NCBI RefSeq assembly: GCF_000018325.1
Contig: NC_009922.1
Span: forward strand, 1,302,001-1,366,000
Reading direction: 5' to 3'
From: Alkaliphilus oremlandii OhILAs
Lineage (GTDB): Bacteria; Bacillota; Clostridia; Peptostreptococcales; Natronincolaceae
Length of the DNA stretch: 64,000 bases
Shown here: positions 17,817 to 26,960 of the stretch, one piece after another
How the letters are laid out: every line of letters starts with the position of its first letter
Numbering within the stretch: the stretch's first letter is position 1
The notes under the pieces: model-generated
The model's database searches: none
Told to the model about the DNA's origin: nothing
The model's input: only the letters and a program-made list of their open reading frames with translations
Made by a program: the position numbers and the translations under genes

Positions 17817-18284
17817 CTATAAATTATAATCAAAGCCAATGCTATCCCAATCATATTCATCAGCGAGCTGATTGGGCTCAAGAACGAAATTTTCCTGGAA
17901 CAAAATTGTTGTGATGCTGATACGAACAATAATATCTGCTATATTTTCCCAATCATTTTCTGAAAGGCGATTTAAGTCATATCCTTTAGAAAACTCTACA
18001 CCATGGACAATGTCGAAGGGTTCATTTAAATTAATCGTATCTTTTAAATAATCTTCAAAAGTATAGTCCTCTAGAGCCATATGGTTTCTATTAACGAAGT
18101 ATAAATACTCATCATAATAGTTGTATTTAATATTATTATATATTACATCCTTGTCTCTTAGGGCAAGTGACTTAATACCGTCACTGATTTCGTGAAACCA
18201 AATGGGGTGGGTTAGAGAGCGGGATGAATAACTTCTTTTCTTTTTTTGTACAATATATTCATTCAATGATATAACTTTTGCCAA
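17817..18284 (-). CDS. Hypothetical protein, function unknown
   Basis: A 155-residue soluble protein with a TTG start that follows AGGAGG at a good distance. It starts AKVISLNEYIVQKKKRSYSSR. The rest is acidic and rich in aromatic residues (YYDEYLYF, DYTFEDYL, ADEYDWDSIGFDY). I see no signal peptide, TM helix or known motif. It is monocistronic, between two intergenic repeats or terminators. Confidence 0.65.
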   Translation of the reverse strand: MAKVISLNEYIVQKKKRSYSSRSLTHPIWFHEISDGIKSLALRDKDVIYNNIKYNYYDEYLYFVNRNHMALEDYTFEDYLKDTINLNEPFDIVHGVEFSKGYDLNRLSENDWENIADIIVRISITTILFQENFVLEPNQLADEYDWDSIGFDYNL

Positions 18285-18383
18285 AATAATCCTCCTAACA
18301 GCTTAAAATATTACCTTAAACTATAATACACGTTTAAAGATTTTTTGACAACAGAATAAGCAAATAAAAATACTTTTTTTATG

Positions 18384-18488
18384 ACGAATAGATGGATTCT
18401 GCCTATAATATGCTTTAAAAGGAGAATTTTACCGTAAATGAGTTTCAAAAGAAGTTCCTCAGAGCGCTTCTTCTATAGGCGTTTTTTA
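18384..18488 (+). repeat. Dispersed intergenic element, copy 1 of 4
   Basis: About 105 bp from ACGAATAG to the final T run. It shares with the other copies an early TATAAT, a GAGAA..TTACCGTAAATGAGTTTCAAAA core and a 3' CGCTTC..CTATAGGCGTTTTTT terminator-like end. This copy lies between the divergent 17817-18284 (minus) and 18589-19266 (plus) genes. Confidence 0.8.
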
Positions 18489-18588
18489 TTACAAACTAAG
18501 ATTATTATGGGGAAACTTGCAGGAAGTTTTACATGAGTATTGAATTATACTATAAGATTTAAATAAACAGAAGATGGAGGTTTTAAAG

Positions 18589-19266
18589 TTGGTTCCATTA
18601 CCTTTGCACAATATGTCATACTTACTCAATCAACAGGGATCTTTGTTGAAAACTGAAATACCTAAAAAAATAAGCGATCGCAATAGAATTGTATCTAAGG
18701 GAACTTTAAACGTATGGAAAGGAAATCATTTAGATAAATTGGTGCAATTGACAGTGAAGGGGCTTCATATGTATTATTATGATTTTGGTATTGCCTATCC
18801 CTCAAAATCCATTGCTTATCCAATATTTTTCTATCAGATTATTTCTGCGCCGAAAAGAGTACTCGTTGTCGTCCATTATGCCTTCTACAATAAGCAAAAT
18901 ATAGAGGCATTCCATGGATTCGAGGAATTACTTCGTCTAGATACGGAATATTCAGATATGCTGATTAAGGGCTTTGAACCGCAAAGCTTTATTGTAGAGG
19001 ATGTGATTCCAAATGCTTTTAATGGTTTGGTGAGAACGACAGAGATTGATAAAGCTCATGAAAGAGTATCAGCGCTCTTTGAAAAATGGCATGAAGGTTT
19101 AAAAGCAGCACCCAACTCTACGGAAGAAGAATTGGGTGCGTATCACCAATGGTTAACCAGCTTCAAGCAGAAGTTCTACAAAGAAGACTATGGCTATACA
19201 GCAGCAAAAAGATTTTTAGGTGAAAAGTGGGCGAAAGAGGTTTTTAAAGAGTATCTTTTTAGTTAG
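18589..19266 (+). CDS. Uncharacterised protein, possibly ferredoxin-dependent bilin reductase fold
   Basis: A 225-residue soluble protein. I prefer the TTG start at 18589, eight bases after GGAGG; the ATG at 18574 overlaps that site. The central segment (48-100, with YYYDFGIAYP and AYPIFFYQI) and the C terminus (FLGEKWAKEVFKEYLF, 209-224) align by eye with PcyA-type bilin reductases, whose C terminus reads FGxxWAexYxxxVLFD. The PcyA catalytic His and Asp positions are not conserved (Phe66 beside Asp65, and Gln83). This is a hypothesis only, and no heme oxygenase or phytochrome gene is nearby. It overlaps the convergent MBL gene by 8 bp. Confidence 0.55.
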   Translation: MVPLPLHNMSYLLNQQGSLLKTEIPKKISDRNRIVSKGTLNVWKGNHLDKLVQLTVKGLHMYYYDFGIAYPSKSIAYPIFFYQIISAPKRVLVVVHYAFYNKQNIEAFHGFEELLRLDTEYSDMLIKGFEPQSFIVEDVIPNAFNGLVRTTEIDKAHERVSALFEKWHEGLKAAPNSTEEELGAYHQWLTSFKQKFYKEDYGYTAAKRFLGEKWAKEVFKEYLFS

Positions 19267-20125
19267 AAGGCGGTTGATTTGACCAAATTTTATAGCCATC
19301 GCTGAATAAAACAACATTGCCTTGAATATCTGTACGATAGATCCAGACCTGATGTTCCTTTAGGCGCTGAATCACTTCAGGATGCGGATGACCGTAAGCG
19401 TTGTTCTTTCCTGCAGATATGAGAGCAATCTCTGGATTGACAGTATTTAAAAACCCTTCGGAAGTTGAAGTATCACTACCATGGTGGCCGATATTCAGTA
19501 CATTGGCAACCATGGATTTTTCGTCATAGAAATTAAGCAAATCCATTTCTGCTTCTTTTTCCATATCGCCAGTAAATAAGAAGGATTGATTCTTATATTC
19601 CAGCCTCAGCACAATGCTCCATAAATTTAAGTGATCACCATATTCTTTGAGGGGACCTAAAAATTGAAGTTGAATGTCCTCATCAAATTGGATTTTCTTA
19701 TGAAGCTCTGGGGAATTGATCTTGAGATGACTAGACTCAATGGCCATCAATAGGTTTTCAAAGGTTGTGCTATTATGGAATGTTCTAGGCATCACAATTT
19801 GATCCACCTTAAAATTATGGATGATTTCAGCTAAACCTCCAATGTGATCGGAGTGTGGATGGGTACCGATCAATAAATCAATTTTATTGATCCGATGCTT
19901 TCTTAAGTATGCCTTTACTCTTCTACCTTCGCGATATTCTCCAGCATCGATTAGGATGGTTTTATTGTGAGGTGTAACGATTAAGATGCTTTCACCTTGA
20001 CCAACATCGATCATATGAATAGATAAAGAGTTCCTAGATGAAAGCGAACAGCCAGCAGCGGAAGTGAGAAGCAATAAAGCAGCTAGTCCAATGGCATAAA
20101 TTCTAAGATTTCTTTTACTGATCAT
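19259..20125 (-). CDS. Metallo-beta-lactamase-fold lipoprotein, ComEC C-terminal-domain type
   Basis: A 288-residue exported protein. The signal peptide ends in lipobox SAAGC (Cys26). The MBL core starts LSIHMIDVGQGESILI, the typical opening of ComEC/Rec2 hydrolase domains. It has HPHSDH (His89, His91, Asp93, His94), a GDM loop, NIGHHGSDTST, and a final SAGKNNAYGHPH. It should be a metal-dependent hydrolase anchored outside the membrane. The nearby comEC lacks exactly this domain, so the pair may form a split ComEC. The start follows AAGAGGA. Confidence 0.88.
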   Translation of the reverse strand: MISKRNLRIYAIGLAALLLLTSAAGCSLSSRNSLSIHMIDVGQGESILIVTPHNKTILIDAGEYREGRRVKAYLRKHRINKIDLLIGTHPHSDHIGGLAEIIHNFKVDQIVMPRTFHNSTTFENLLMAIESSHLKINSPELHKKIQFDEDIQLQFLGPLKEYGDHLNLWSIVLRLEYKNQSFLFTGDMEKEAEMDLLNFYDEKSMVANVLNIGHHGSDTSTSEGFLNTVNPEIALISAGKNNAYGHPHPEVIQRLKEHQVWIYRTDIQGNVVLFSDGYKIWSNQPPSN

Positions 20126-20311
20126 AGAAAATCCTCTTTTCCTAAAGTTTAAATCTCCAATAAAATCATAGAAAAAAATTGTATCAAGGACACCATCTTC
20201 TTATTTATAATGATACACAATTTTCAGATTATTTCATAGGGATATATGAAGGAAAATAGATAAAAATATAGAAATAACCATATATTCAATAAGCTATGAG
20301 GAGGCGAAGTT

Positions 20312-20941
20312 ATGAATGTCTATGTTTTAGCAAAATGTATCGATTCTGAGAAAGGCGATATTATTATTGATCTAGGGGACCAATCTATTCAAATATATAA
20401 ATTCTTGTACCAAGTGAAGGAAGATCAAGAATATGAAATAACGGAAGAAAATGTAGAAGAAAGAACATATTTTCAATGGAATATATTGAAAAGCTACGAG
20501 CTTGCCTTTGGTAAAAATAGAAGTATTAGCAAGAATGGTTTTCGTTTTCATTCAATTAGTGAAAAGGATTCAATTAGAGTAGATCCTACAGGGCTTTTCT
20601 ACATCAACGATCTTTTCTTTGGAAAGCTAATGAATCAAAAGGAAGTAGAGTTTTTAGAGAAAGAAGGCGTCCCTAAATTCAAAGCGAAAATAGATGCTGC
20701 TAAAAAGGAAGGAATTAAATTATTAATTCGAGGAAAGAAGATTTATCGGATTTTTACGAAGAGCAAATTTAAAAGCTTAAATACTGAAATTGAATACGAG
20801 CAGGATCTGCTGGAACTAATAGAGATGAAAGCAGAAGCGGAAAGATTAGAAAAGATTGAACGGATAGAGCAAAATTTAAAGCAGGCAATGGATTTAATCA
20901 TAGGCGCAATCAACCTTTTAAAGGAAGTTAAAAAACCATAG
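20312..20941 (+). CDS. Hypothetical protein with C-terminal coiled coil
   Basis: A 209-residue soluble protein with no recognised domain. The first 140 residues look like mixed beta structure (VYVLAKCIDSEKGDIIIDLG). Residues from about 155 to 209 are a highly charged amphipathic helix (ELIEMKAEAERLEKIERIEQ), probably a coiled coil. ATG follows GAGGAGGCGAAGTT. It lies 15 bases upstream of comEC and is likely cotranscribed with comEC-holA, but no role in DNA uptake can be read from it. Confidence 0.7.
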   Translation: MNVYVLAKCIDSEKGDIIIDLGDQSIQIYKFLYQVKEDQEYEITEENVEERTYFQWNILKSYELAFGKNRSISKNGFRFHSISEKDSIRVDPTGLFYINDLFFGKLMNQKEVEFLEKEGVPKFKAKIDAAKKEGIKLLIRGKKIYRIFTKSKFKSLNTEIEYEQDLLELIEMKAEAERLEKIERIEQNLKQAMDLIIGAINLLKEVKKP

Positions 20942-20956
20942 CAAGGAAGGATATGC

Positions 20957-22462
20957 TTGAAGAAACCTTTTATATCTTTGTTTATTGCAATTTTATCTGG
21001 CATTTCATTTGCTTACTTTTCGGAGGCGTATATTTCTATAAAAATTGTCCTCCTTATGATACTGTTTTCTTTAGGAATGATGGTTCTGCACGAGAAGGCA
21101 TCGGTTGTCATGACCTTGCTTACGGTTGCTGTGCTTGGGGCTCATTTATACGGGCAGGGTATTGGGGTAGATCCTTTATTCGAACAGATCAATGACTTTA
21201 TGGACGTAAAAGGGAAGGTTATAAAGGAAGCCACATTTCGTAAAGGGTATATGGAATATGAGATAGAAATCCTCAGTATGGTAAATGGAGAAAGAAATCA
21301 GGTTCCTTCCAGAGAAAAGGCACAGCTTAGAATATATGGCGCTGGGGGAGAGTCTGTGTTTTCCATAGACAGTATTCTCTCCATAGAAAATGCTAAGATA
21401 ACTCGGCTATTCGTTCAGCGCAGTAAGGCTGAAAGAAACGACTATCATTTGTATCTAAAAAGCAAGGGGATGGAATATATAGTAGAAGCGACACCGAAAA
21501 ATATATCCATGAATAAAGATGCCAAAGGTGACTTTCTTGGCATAAAGTCCATGAGCTATGGAATGAAAATTTACGTGGAGGATTTTCTAGACAGTACATT
21601 GGACTTTGAAAATAGTGATGTATTAAAAAGCATTCTCTTTGGTAATCAAGGCTATTTAGCAAGGGAACGGCTGGATGTATTCGCACGAACAGGAACGGCG
21701 CATATTATAGCGGTATCAGGGCTACATATTGGATTAATCATCCTGATTACAGAGCAGTTTTTAAAGTTGATTAAAGTCGGTAGAAATAAAAGAGTCGTAC
21801 TCACAGTTGGGTTTTTAGTAGTCTACGGGTTCATGGTTTATTTTCCAGTGTCCATCCTTAGAGCTGGATTCATGTATATTTTATATGTAGCCGCTTATTT
21901 CTTAGAACGAAGGTACGATAGCCTTAATGCCTTATTTTTTATAGGATTCATCCTATTGATATATCGTCCTATGACCCTATTCTCTGTGTCTTTTCAATTA
22001 TCATTTGTTGCAACCCTCAGTATTTTATTATGGCATCCTCTTTTAAATAGAGTCCTACGCAAAAAAACTGGATTCTTAGGCGAGCTGCTATCTGTCACAC
22101 TGGCAGCTCAAATCGGAACATTGCCGCTGATGGCTTACCATTTTCAGCAAATATCACTCATATCCCTTGCGACCAACATAATGATCCTCCCTTTACTGGC
22201 ACCCATGCTCTCTATCGCATTGGTGAGCATTGTATTAGGACTCTTTTCTTTTGAACTGGGATCCTTATGCAATGAAATAACGAATCAACTTTTAAATTAT
22301 ATGAATTGGATTTCTTTAAAATGTGCTATAATACCATATGGTAGTGTTCAGATAAAGGATACGAAATTATTCCATATTCTTATTTACTATACTGTACTTG
22401 CAATGATCTATTATAGCTATAAGAATCCGCAGAGGGAGGCATCAAAAGTTTATGAATTATAA
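20957..22462 (+). CDS. comEC: ComEC/Rec2-type DNA uptake channel, lacking the MBL domain
   Basis: A 501-residue polytopic membrane protein with a TTG start. It begins with two to three TM helices, has an OB-like region (about 75-180; DVKGKVIKEATFRKGYMEY), and then the Competence domain with the signature AHIIAVSGLHIGLI (about 247) and seven or so TM helices. Typical full-length ComEC has about 750 residues and a C-terminal metallo-beta-lactamase domain, which is absent here. It would move single-stranded DNA through the membrane. It overlaps holA by 11 bp, the usual comEC-holA order in Firmicutes. Confidence 0.88.
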   Translation: MKKPFISLFIAILSGISFAYFSEAYISIKIVLLMILFSLGMMVLHEKASVVMTLLTVAVLGAHLYGQGIGVDPLFEQINDFMDVKGKVIKEATFRKGYMEYEIEILSMVNGERNQVPSREKAQLRIYGAGGESVFSIDSILSIENAKITRLFVQRSKAERNDYHLYLKSKGMEYIVEATPKNISMNKDAKGDFLGIKSMSYGMKIYVEDFLDSTLDFENSDVLKSILFGNQGYLARERLDVFARTGTAHIIAVSGLHIGLIILITEQFLKLIKVGRNKRVVLTVGFLVVYGFMVYFPVSILRAGFMYILYVAAYFLERRYDSLNALFFIGFILLIYRPMTLFSVSFQLSFVATLSILLWHPLLNRVLRKKTGFLGELLSVTLAAQIGTLPLMAYHFQQISLISLATNIMILPLLAPMLSIALVSIVLGLFSFELGSLCNEITNQLLNYMNWISLKCAIIPYGSVQIKDTKLFHILIYYTVLAMIYYSYKNPQREASKVYEL

Positions 22463-23486
22463 AGAATTTGTTGATTCTATAAAAAAGAAAGAGATTAAAA
22501 ACGTGTATTTGTTTGCGGGAGAAGAAGTTTTTTTAATCGATGATGCTTTGGAACGATTAAAAAGCACCGTATTAAACGCTGGCTTTCAAGAACTGAACTT
22601 CACAATATTAGATGGGAAAGAGGTCAGCATCCATCAGATTACCGATGCCTGTGAAACCCTTCCATTCATGGCAGAAAGAAAATTAGTGTATTTAAAAAAT
22701 ATGGATGTTTTTCAAAGCAAGTCTAAAAGTATTTCAGAAGAGCAGGAGCAATACATAATCGATTATATAAAAAAAATACCAGATACAACTACATTGGTGT
22801 TTTGGGGAAATACGACCGTGGATTCTAGAAAGAAGATCGTAAAGGAAATTAATAAATACGGCCACTTTGTAGAATGTAGCAAACTTACAGAGGATGAACT
22901 GGGCAAATGGATCAAGAAGATGTTTAAAGCTTACGGAAAAATCATAGAAGCCAAGGAGATCTCCTTTATAAAAGGCAATTTAGATTATTTAGGTAAGACC
23001 TCAACTCAGACCCTTTTGGATGTAGAAAATGAACTAAAGAAAATCATCAGTTTTATGGGACAGGCATCTGAAGTGACAACGGAGCATATCGAAAAAATAT
23101 TGACGTCGAATTTTCAAAATAATATATTTAAGCTCTTGGATTCTATAGAAGGACGAAATTCATCGGATTCCATTAAGCGCCTTAACTATATTTTGGAGGA
23201 TGGGGAACCCATATTAAAGATATTGGCTACCTTAGGCAACCAAATAAAAAATATATTATTTTCAAAGGTTCTATTGGAGGAAGGCTATACCAGTAAGATG
23301 ATCGCTACGAAATTGAATATCCATCCCTTCGTAGCTTCCAAATGTGCTGCTCAAAGTAGACGCTTTACTGTAGAGCGATTGAAGGAACTGCTCAATAAAT
23401 GCTTAGAGACGGATAAGATGATAAAGGTAGGAAAGATGAATGACAAAATAGCCATTGAACTTCTTGTATTAGAAATGAGTAAATAA
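22452..23486 (+). CDS. holA: DNA polymerase III subunit delta
   Basis: A 344-residue clamp-loader subunit. It begins KNVYLFAGEEVFLIDDALER, the typical delta N terminus, and shows CETLPFMAERKLVYLKN (the DnaN-wrench region) and the C-terminal collar helices (VASKCAAQSRRFT). It opens the beta clamp at primer ends as part of the clamp loader. It starts inside comEC, which couples its translation. A bidirectional terminator separates it from the convergent rpsT, the usual neighbour. Confidence 0.93.
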   Translation: MNYKEFVDSIKKKEIKNVYLFAGEEVFLIDDALERLKSTVLNAGFQELNFTILDGKEVSIHQITDACETLPFMAERKLVYLKNMDVFQSKSKSISEEQEQYIIDYIKKIPDTTTLVFWGNTTVDSRKKIVKEINKYGHFVECSKLTEDELGKWIKKMFKAYGKIIEAKEISFIKGNLDYLGKTSTQTLLDVENELKKIISFMGQASEVTTEHIEKILTSNFQNNIFKLLDSIEGRNSSDSIKRLNYILEDGEPILKILATLGNQIKNILFSKVLLEEGYTSKMIATKLNIHPFVASKCAAQSRRFTVERLKELLNKCLETDKMIKVGKMNDKIAIELLVLEMSK

Positions 23487-23519
23487 ACCTCTAACAATAA
23501 AGAAATAAAGTTTTTTAAA

Positions 23520-23557
23520 AAGCAAAAAAGCGTACATCAGTACGCTTGATCTTTTTA
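23520..23557. terminator. Bidirectional terminator between holA and rpsT
   Basis: Stem AAGCGTAC/GTACGCTT with a 4-nt loop. Read on the minus strand it ends in TTTTTTGCTTTTT; on the plus strand it ends in GATCTTTTT. Confidence 0.85.
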
Positions 23558-23600
23558 TTAAACACTAAGACACGGTTTTAATCAGATAGTTAAGGGGCTA

Positions 23601-23864
23601 TTAGATAGCTTTGTTAAGTTTTGTAGCAAGTCTAGAAACTTTTCTAGATGCTTTCGCCTTATGAATAGTTCCTTTAGCAGCAGCTTGATGAAGTTTCTTT
23701 TCAACAAGTTTTAGTCTTGTTTTTGCTTCTTCAAAGTTTCCAGCGGCTAAAGATTCTTCAAATCTTCTGATAGCTGTCTTAAGTTGAGATTTGATCATTC
23801 TATTTCTAGCTGTTTTTTTATTGATAACTAGAATTCTTTTTTGTGCAGATTTGATATTTGCCAA
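23601..23864 (-). CDS. rpsT: 30S ribosomal protein S20
   Basis: An 87-residue basic protein that starts MANIKSAQKRILV, the classical S20 N terminus, with helices rich in Lys and Ala. The start is TTG at 23864 after AAGGGGGTGAACACG; a TTG start for rpsT is also known in other bacteria. The upstream in-frame ATGs have no ribosome binding site. S20 binds 16S rRNA early in assembly. It is convergent with holA. Confidence 0.95.
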   Translation of the reverse strand: MANIKSAQKRILVINKKTARNRMIKSQLKTAIRRFEESLAAGNFEEAKTRLKLVEKKLHQAAAKGTIHKAKASRKVSRLATKLNKAI

Positions 23865-24132
23865 CGTGTTCACCCCCTTGCGTGTCATTAACACATGTAA
23901 TTTTATCAGAAAACATCATATAATGCAATAGAAAAATTCTTTGCATGTGGACTTAAATATGGATTTCATCTTTTAATGTATTAACATTAATTTGCTAAAA
24001 TATACAATCTCAAATATTGTATCAAAATTTTTGAAAAATAGATACATGGTTTTAAAATAATTATTCTAAATTGAGAAATAATAAAGATTAGATACATGAA
24101 GTATTACAATAATGAGTGAAGAAGGTGGAACT

Positions 24133-25107
24133 ATGTTTAAACCCAATACGGATTTGGCCATAGAGGCAAGAGAACTGTATAGCGAAAAAACCAGTGGAGA
24201 AATCCCCGGTGTTACCATGGATAATGAGGAAATAGAAGATGTGTTGATTACTAGAGTTGAAGTATTCAATGAAACTGGTGTTAGTATTATCGGAAAGCCC
24301 ATAGGAAAGTATATCACATTGGAAAGCAATAGTCTTAGAAAGGCAGATGCAGACTTTAAAGATGAGATGAGTAAGCTTTTAGCAAAGGAGCTTCGAAGGA
24401 TTATTCCACAGAAGGATGATATCAAAGTCCTTGTAGTAGGTCTTGGGAATTGGGATGTAACGCCGGATGCTTTAGGACCCAAAGTTGTATCTAAAATTTT
24501 CGTTACGAGACATTTGTTTCAGATGTACAATAAGGAAGGCGATGTGGATCTGTCAGAAGTCAGTGCAATTTCGCCTGGAGTAATGGGTACTACAGGTCTG
24601 GAAACTGGTGAAGTAATCAAAGGAATCGTGGATAACTCAAAACCAGATTTGGTGATTGTTGTCGATGCTCTTGCTTCCAGAAAAATGGAGAGAGTAAATG
24701 CAACGATTCAAATTTCTACCACAGGAATAACACCAGGATCTGGTGTTGGGAATAAACGAAAAGCTTTGAACAGAGAAACTTTAGGTGTTCCTGTAATTGC
24801 CATCGGTGTTCCTACTGTCGTTGATGCTGCAACCTTGACAAACGATACCATAGACAAAGTAATTGATGCATTTTCTAGGCAGGCAAAGGTGGGATCACAG
24901 TTTTATAATATGTTAAGAGAGTTAAAGGAAGAGGAAAAATATAGCTTGATTACAGAAGTTTTAGAGCCCTATAGTGCAAATATCATCGTCACCCCGAAGG
25001 AAGTAGATGAAGTTATCGTCAATTTATCCCAGATCATAGCCAATGGCATTAACATCGCAGTTCATCCAGGCATCGACTTAAAGGATGTGAATCGATACCT
25101 GAATTAA
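24133..25107 (+). CDS. gpr: Germination protease GPR
   Basis: A 324-residue protease that degrades small acid-soluble spore proteins at germination. It begins MFKPNTDLAIEARELY and has GVTMDNEEIEDVLITRVEV near the zymogen processing region, then GLGNWDVTPDALGPKV and EVSAISPGVMGTTGLET, all GPR hallmarks. I choose ATG at 24133 because AGAAGGTGG precedes it; the ATG at 24112 has no site. rpsT-gpr-spoIIP is a standard order in spore formers. It proves a sporulating lineage. Confidence 0.95.
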   Translation: MFKPNTDLAIEARELYSEKTSGEIPGVTMDNEEIEDVLITRVEVFNETGVSIIGKPIGKYITLESNSLRKADADFKDEMSKLLAKELRRIIPQKDDIKVLVVGLGNWDVTPDALGPKVVSKIFVTRHLFQMYNKEGDVDLSEVSAISPGVMGTTGLETGEVIKGIVDNSKPDLVIVVDALASRKMERVNATIQISTTGITPGSGVGNKRKALNRETLGVPVIAIGVPTVVDAATLTNDTIDKVIDAFSRQAKVGSQFYNMLRELKEEEKYSLITEVLEPYSANIIVTPKEVDEVIVNLSQIIANGINIAVHPGIDLKDVNRYLN

Positions 25108-25118
25108 TAAAAGTCATA

Positions 25119-25175
25119 AAGCACCGAAACCTTTCATATTTATTATAGATACAACTTATGAAAAGGCAGGTGCTT
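25119..25175 (+). other. Inverted repeat covering the spoIIP leader and ribosome binding site
   Basis: AAGCACC/GGTGCTT are the outer arms and CCTTTCATA/TATGAAAAGG (one bulge) the inner ones, with a loop of about 19 nt. The structure contains the AGGTG that would serve the TTG start at 25179, and it may also act as a weak gpr terminator. Confidence 0.5.
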
Positions 25176-25178
25176 TAC

Positions 25179-26462
25179 TTGATTAATTATAAGAAGAATT
25201 TAAAAAGAAGCTATCTCAATATTCTGGTACTGATATTGATTTTAGGAGCCTTATTTTCTGTAGTTAAATTGGTATGGGGTGAGAATTCTTCCATGGATAC
25301 CATAAGTGCTCAAAACGGTGTGCTGATTTCAGAGGGAAGTAGAGAGGTGAATCCTACTTTATTCATAAAGACAATTCAGCATATGTTTCCAAATCGCTCC
25401 CTTCAAAAACAATATCAGCCCATATTTTCATTGGAAGGATCTGTAGGTTCTCTATTTAAAAGCATATTTAAAATAGACTTTAAGAATCCTTTAACTTTTG
25501 TACAGGCTCAATTTCCGGTGGCAGCTTCCTATCATGAAGAGCTGATGGCTAGTATCCCCAAAGCAGAGGATGAAGAGCCAGAAGAGGATTGGAGCAGAGA
25601 AATTCATTTGGTGGACTACGATGGAGACGAGGGCACCATTGCTGTAGACAAGAATATCGACGGAGAGTATTATATAGATAAGGAAACCGTAAAGGATGAA
25701 GAGGATTTAGGAGAGCTGGACGAAGGAATCTATGTATTAGGGCAGGAAGATTTGATAGACAGCTTAAATCCTGTTGCTGCAGAAGCTATCAAGAATGTGG
25801 CTAAACCAAAATCACTGGATATAGAGCAGGATAAACCGAGTATTTTGATTTACCATACACACGGTACCGAGTCCTATAGTCCAGCCACAGAAGGAAATTT
25901 TCATAGTTTAAGAAAGGAATATACAGTTATCAGCGTTGCCGATGTCATGTCTGCAGAGCTACAGAAAAGGGGCTATCATGTCATACATGATGATACCTAT
26001 CACGACTATCCGTCTTACAATGGTTCCTATGGACGATCTGTAGTGACTGCGAAAGGAATTTTGGATAAAAACCCAACCATCAAGGTTGTAATAGACTTAC
26101 ATCGAGATGGCTACGATAAAATAGAGACCAGAGCAAACCGAATGCAATTAATTGAAAATAGTAGGACCAAGATCAATGGTGAATACGTTGCAAGGTATCA
26201 ATTTGTTATTGGTGGTAAATCTCCAAATAAAGCTGCGGTAGAGAGCTTTGCTCATTTCGTTAAAGCTGTAAGCGATAGCAAATATCCGGGATTTAGCAAA
26301 GAACCATTGGTGAATCAGTATGGAAGCTACAATCAATATCTATCCGATTATGCAACTTTAATAGAATTGGGAAGCAATACCAATACCATTGAAGAGGCAA
26401 AGAAAGCGGGATATTATTTAGCCGATGTTTTAGCAGACGCATTAAAGCTTTTAGAAGAATAG
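25179..26462 (+). CDS. spoIIP: Stage II sporulation protein P
   Basis: A 427-residue (or 434 if ATG at 25158 is used) membrane-anchored enzyme with one TM helix at about 12-32. The C-terminal hydrolase domain shows ILIYHTHGTESYSP, VIDLHRDG and a final YATLIELGSNTNTIEEAKK, as in SpoIIP amidase/endopeptidases. It thins septal peptidoglycan for engulfment together with SpoIID. I favour TTG at 25179, preceded by AGGTG. GTCATAAA (25113) and CATATTTAT (25135) resemble a sigma-E promoter, which would fit its known mother-cell expression, but this is weak. Confidence 0.92.
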   Translation: MINYKKNLKRSYLNILVLILILGALFSVVKLVWGENSSMDTISAQNGVLISEGSREVNPTLFIKTIQHMFPNRSLQKQYQPIFSLEGSVGSLFKSIFKIDFKNPLTFVQAQFPVAASYHEELMASIPKAEDEEPEEDWSREIHLVDYDGDEGTIAVDKNIDGEYYIDKETVKDEEDLGELDEGIYVLGQEDLIDSLNPVAAEAIKNVAKPKSLDIEQDKPSILIYHTHGTESYSPATEGNFHSLRKEYTVISVADVMSAELQKRGYHVIHDDTYHDYPSYNGSYGRSVVTAKGILDKNPTIKVVIDLHRDGYDKIETRANRMQLIENSRTKINGEYVARYQFVIGGKSPNKAAVESFAHFVKAVSDSKYPGFSKEPLVNQYGSYNQYLSDYATLIELGSNTNTIEEAKKAGYYLADVLADALKLLEE

Positions 26463-26507
26463 GTTTAAAATCCTATAGAAAAGTCCACACTAGAAATGGT
26501 GATGTGG

Positions 26508-26825
26508 ATGAGCAGAATAGAAAACAAAAAAAGAGAGAAAAAAATAAAAAGATATATGCGAATGGGTGTAACTATGACAGTGATCCTATTGATTTTTGGT
26601 GTGTTGGCTGTAGATTTTAGGATTAGGAAATCCTTGGCCATTGAAGAAGTATCTCTGATCGATTATAAGCATCTAAAAGAATATCAATATTTAGTTCATA
26701 TCATGGGAAAAAATTATGTTTTAGATTTTTCTGAGCTGAGCGGAGCACTAAATAATAAATTTGCAGAATTTAGAGAAATCGCTTATAATATAAAGAGATA
26801 CGCAACTGATTTTTTAAAACGATGA
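26508..26825 (+). CDS. Small single-pass membrane protein, function unknown
   Basis: About 105 residues. A basic N terminus (RIENKKREKKIKRYMR) leads to one TM helix (about 18-38) and a 60-residue outer domain with no recognised motif. The ATG at 26508 or at 26496 could be used; neither has a strong ribosome binding site. It lies 45 bases after spoIIP and is followed by a terminator, so a shared transcript with spoIIP and a sporulation role are possible but unproven. Confidence 0.65.
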   Translation: MSRIENKKREKKIKRYMRMGVTMTVILLIFGVLAVDFRIRKSLAIEEVSLIDYKHLKEYQYLVHIMGKNYVLDFSELSGALNNKFAEFREIAYNIKRYATDFLKR

Positions 26826-26828
26826 ATC

Positions 26829-26856
26829 AAAATGTCGGATGAACCGACATTTTTTT
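26829..26856 (+). terminator. Rho-independent terminator
   Basis: Stem AAAATGTCGG/CCGACATTTT with a 5-nt loop and TTTTTT tail, ending the gpr-spoIIP region. Confidence 0.88.
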
Positions 26857-26960
26857 AAATTATTCCTAGATAGAATTTTCATAAAAATTAATAGCTACAA
26901 AATAAGGGATTCTTATGATATAATTTAAAAGATTATGCAATAAATAAGGAGGAAGAGGTT

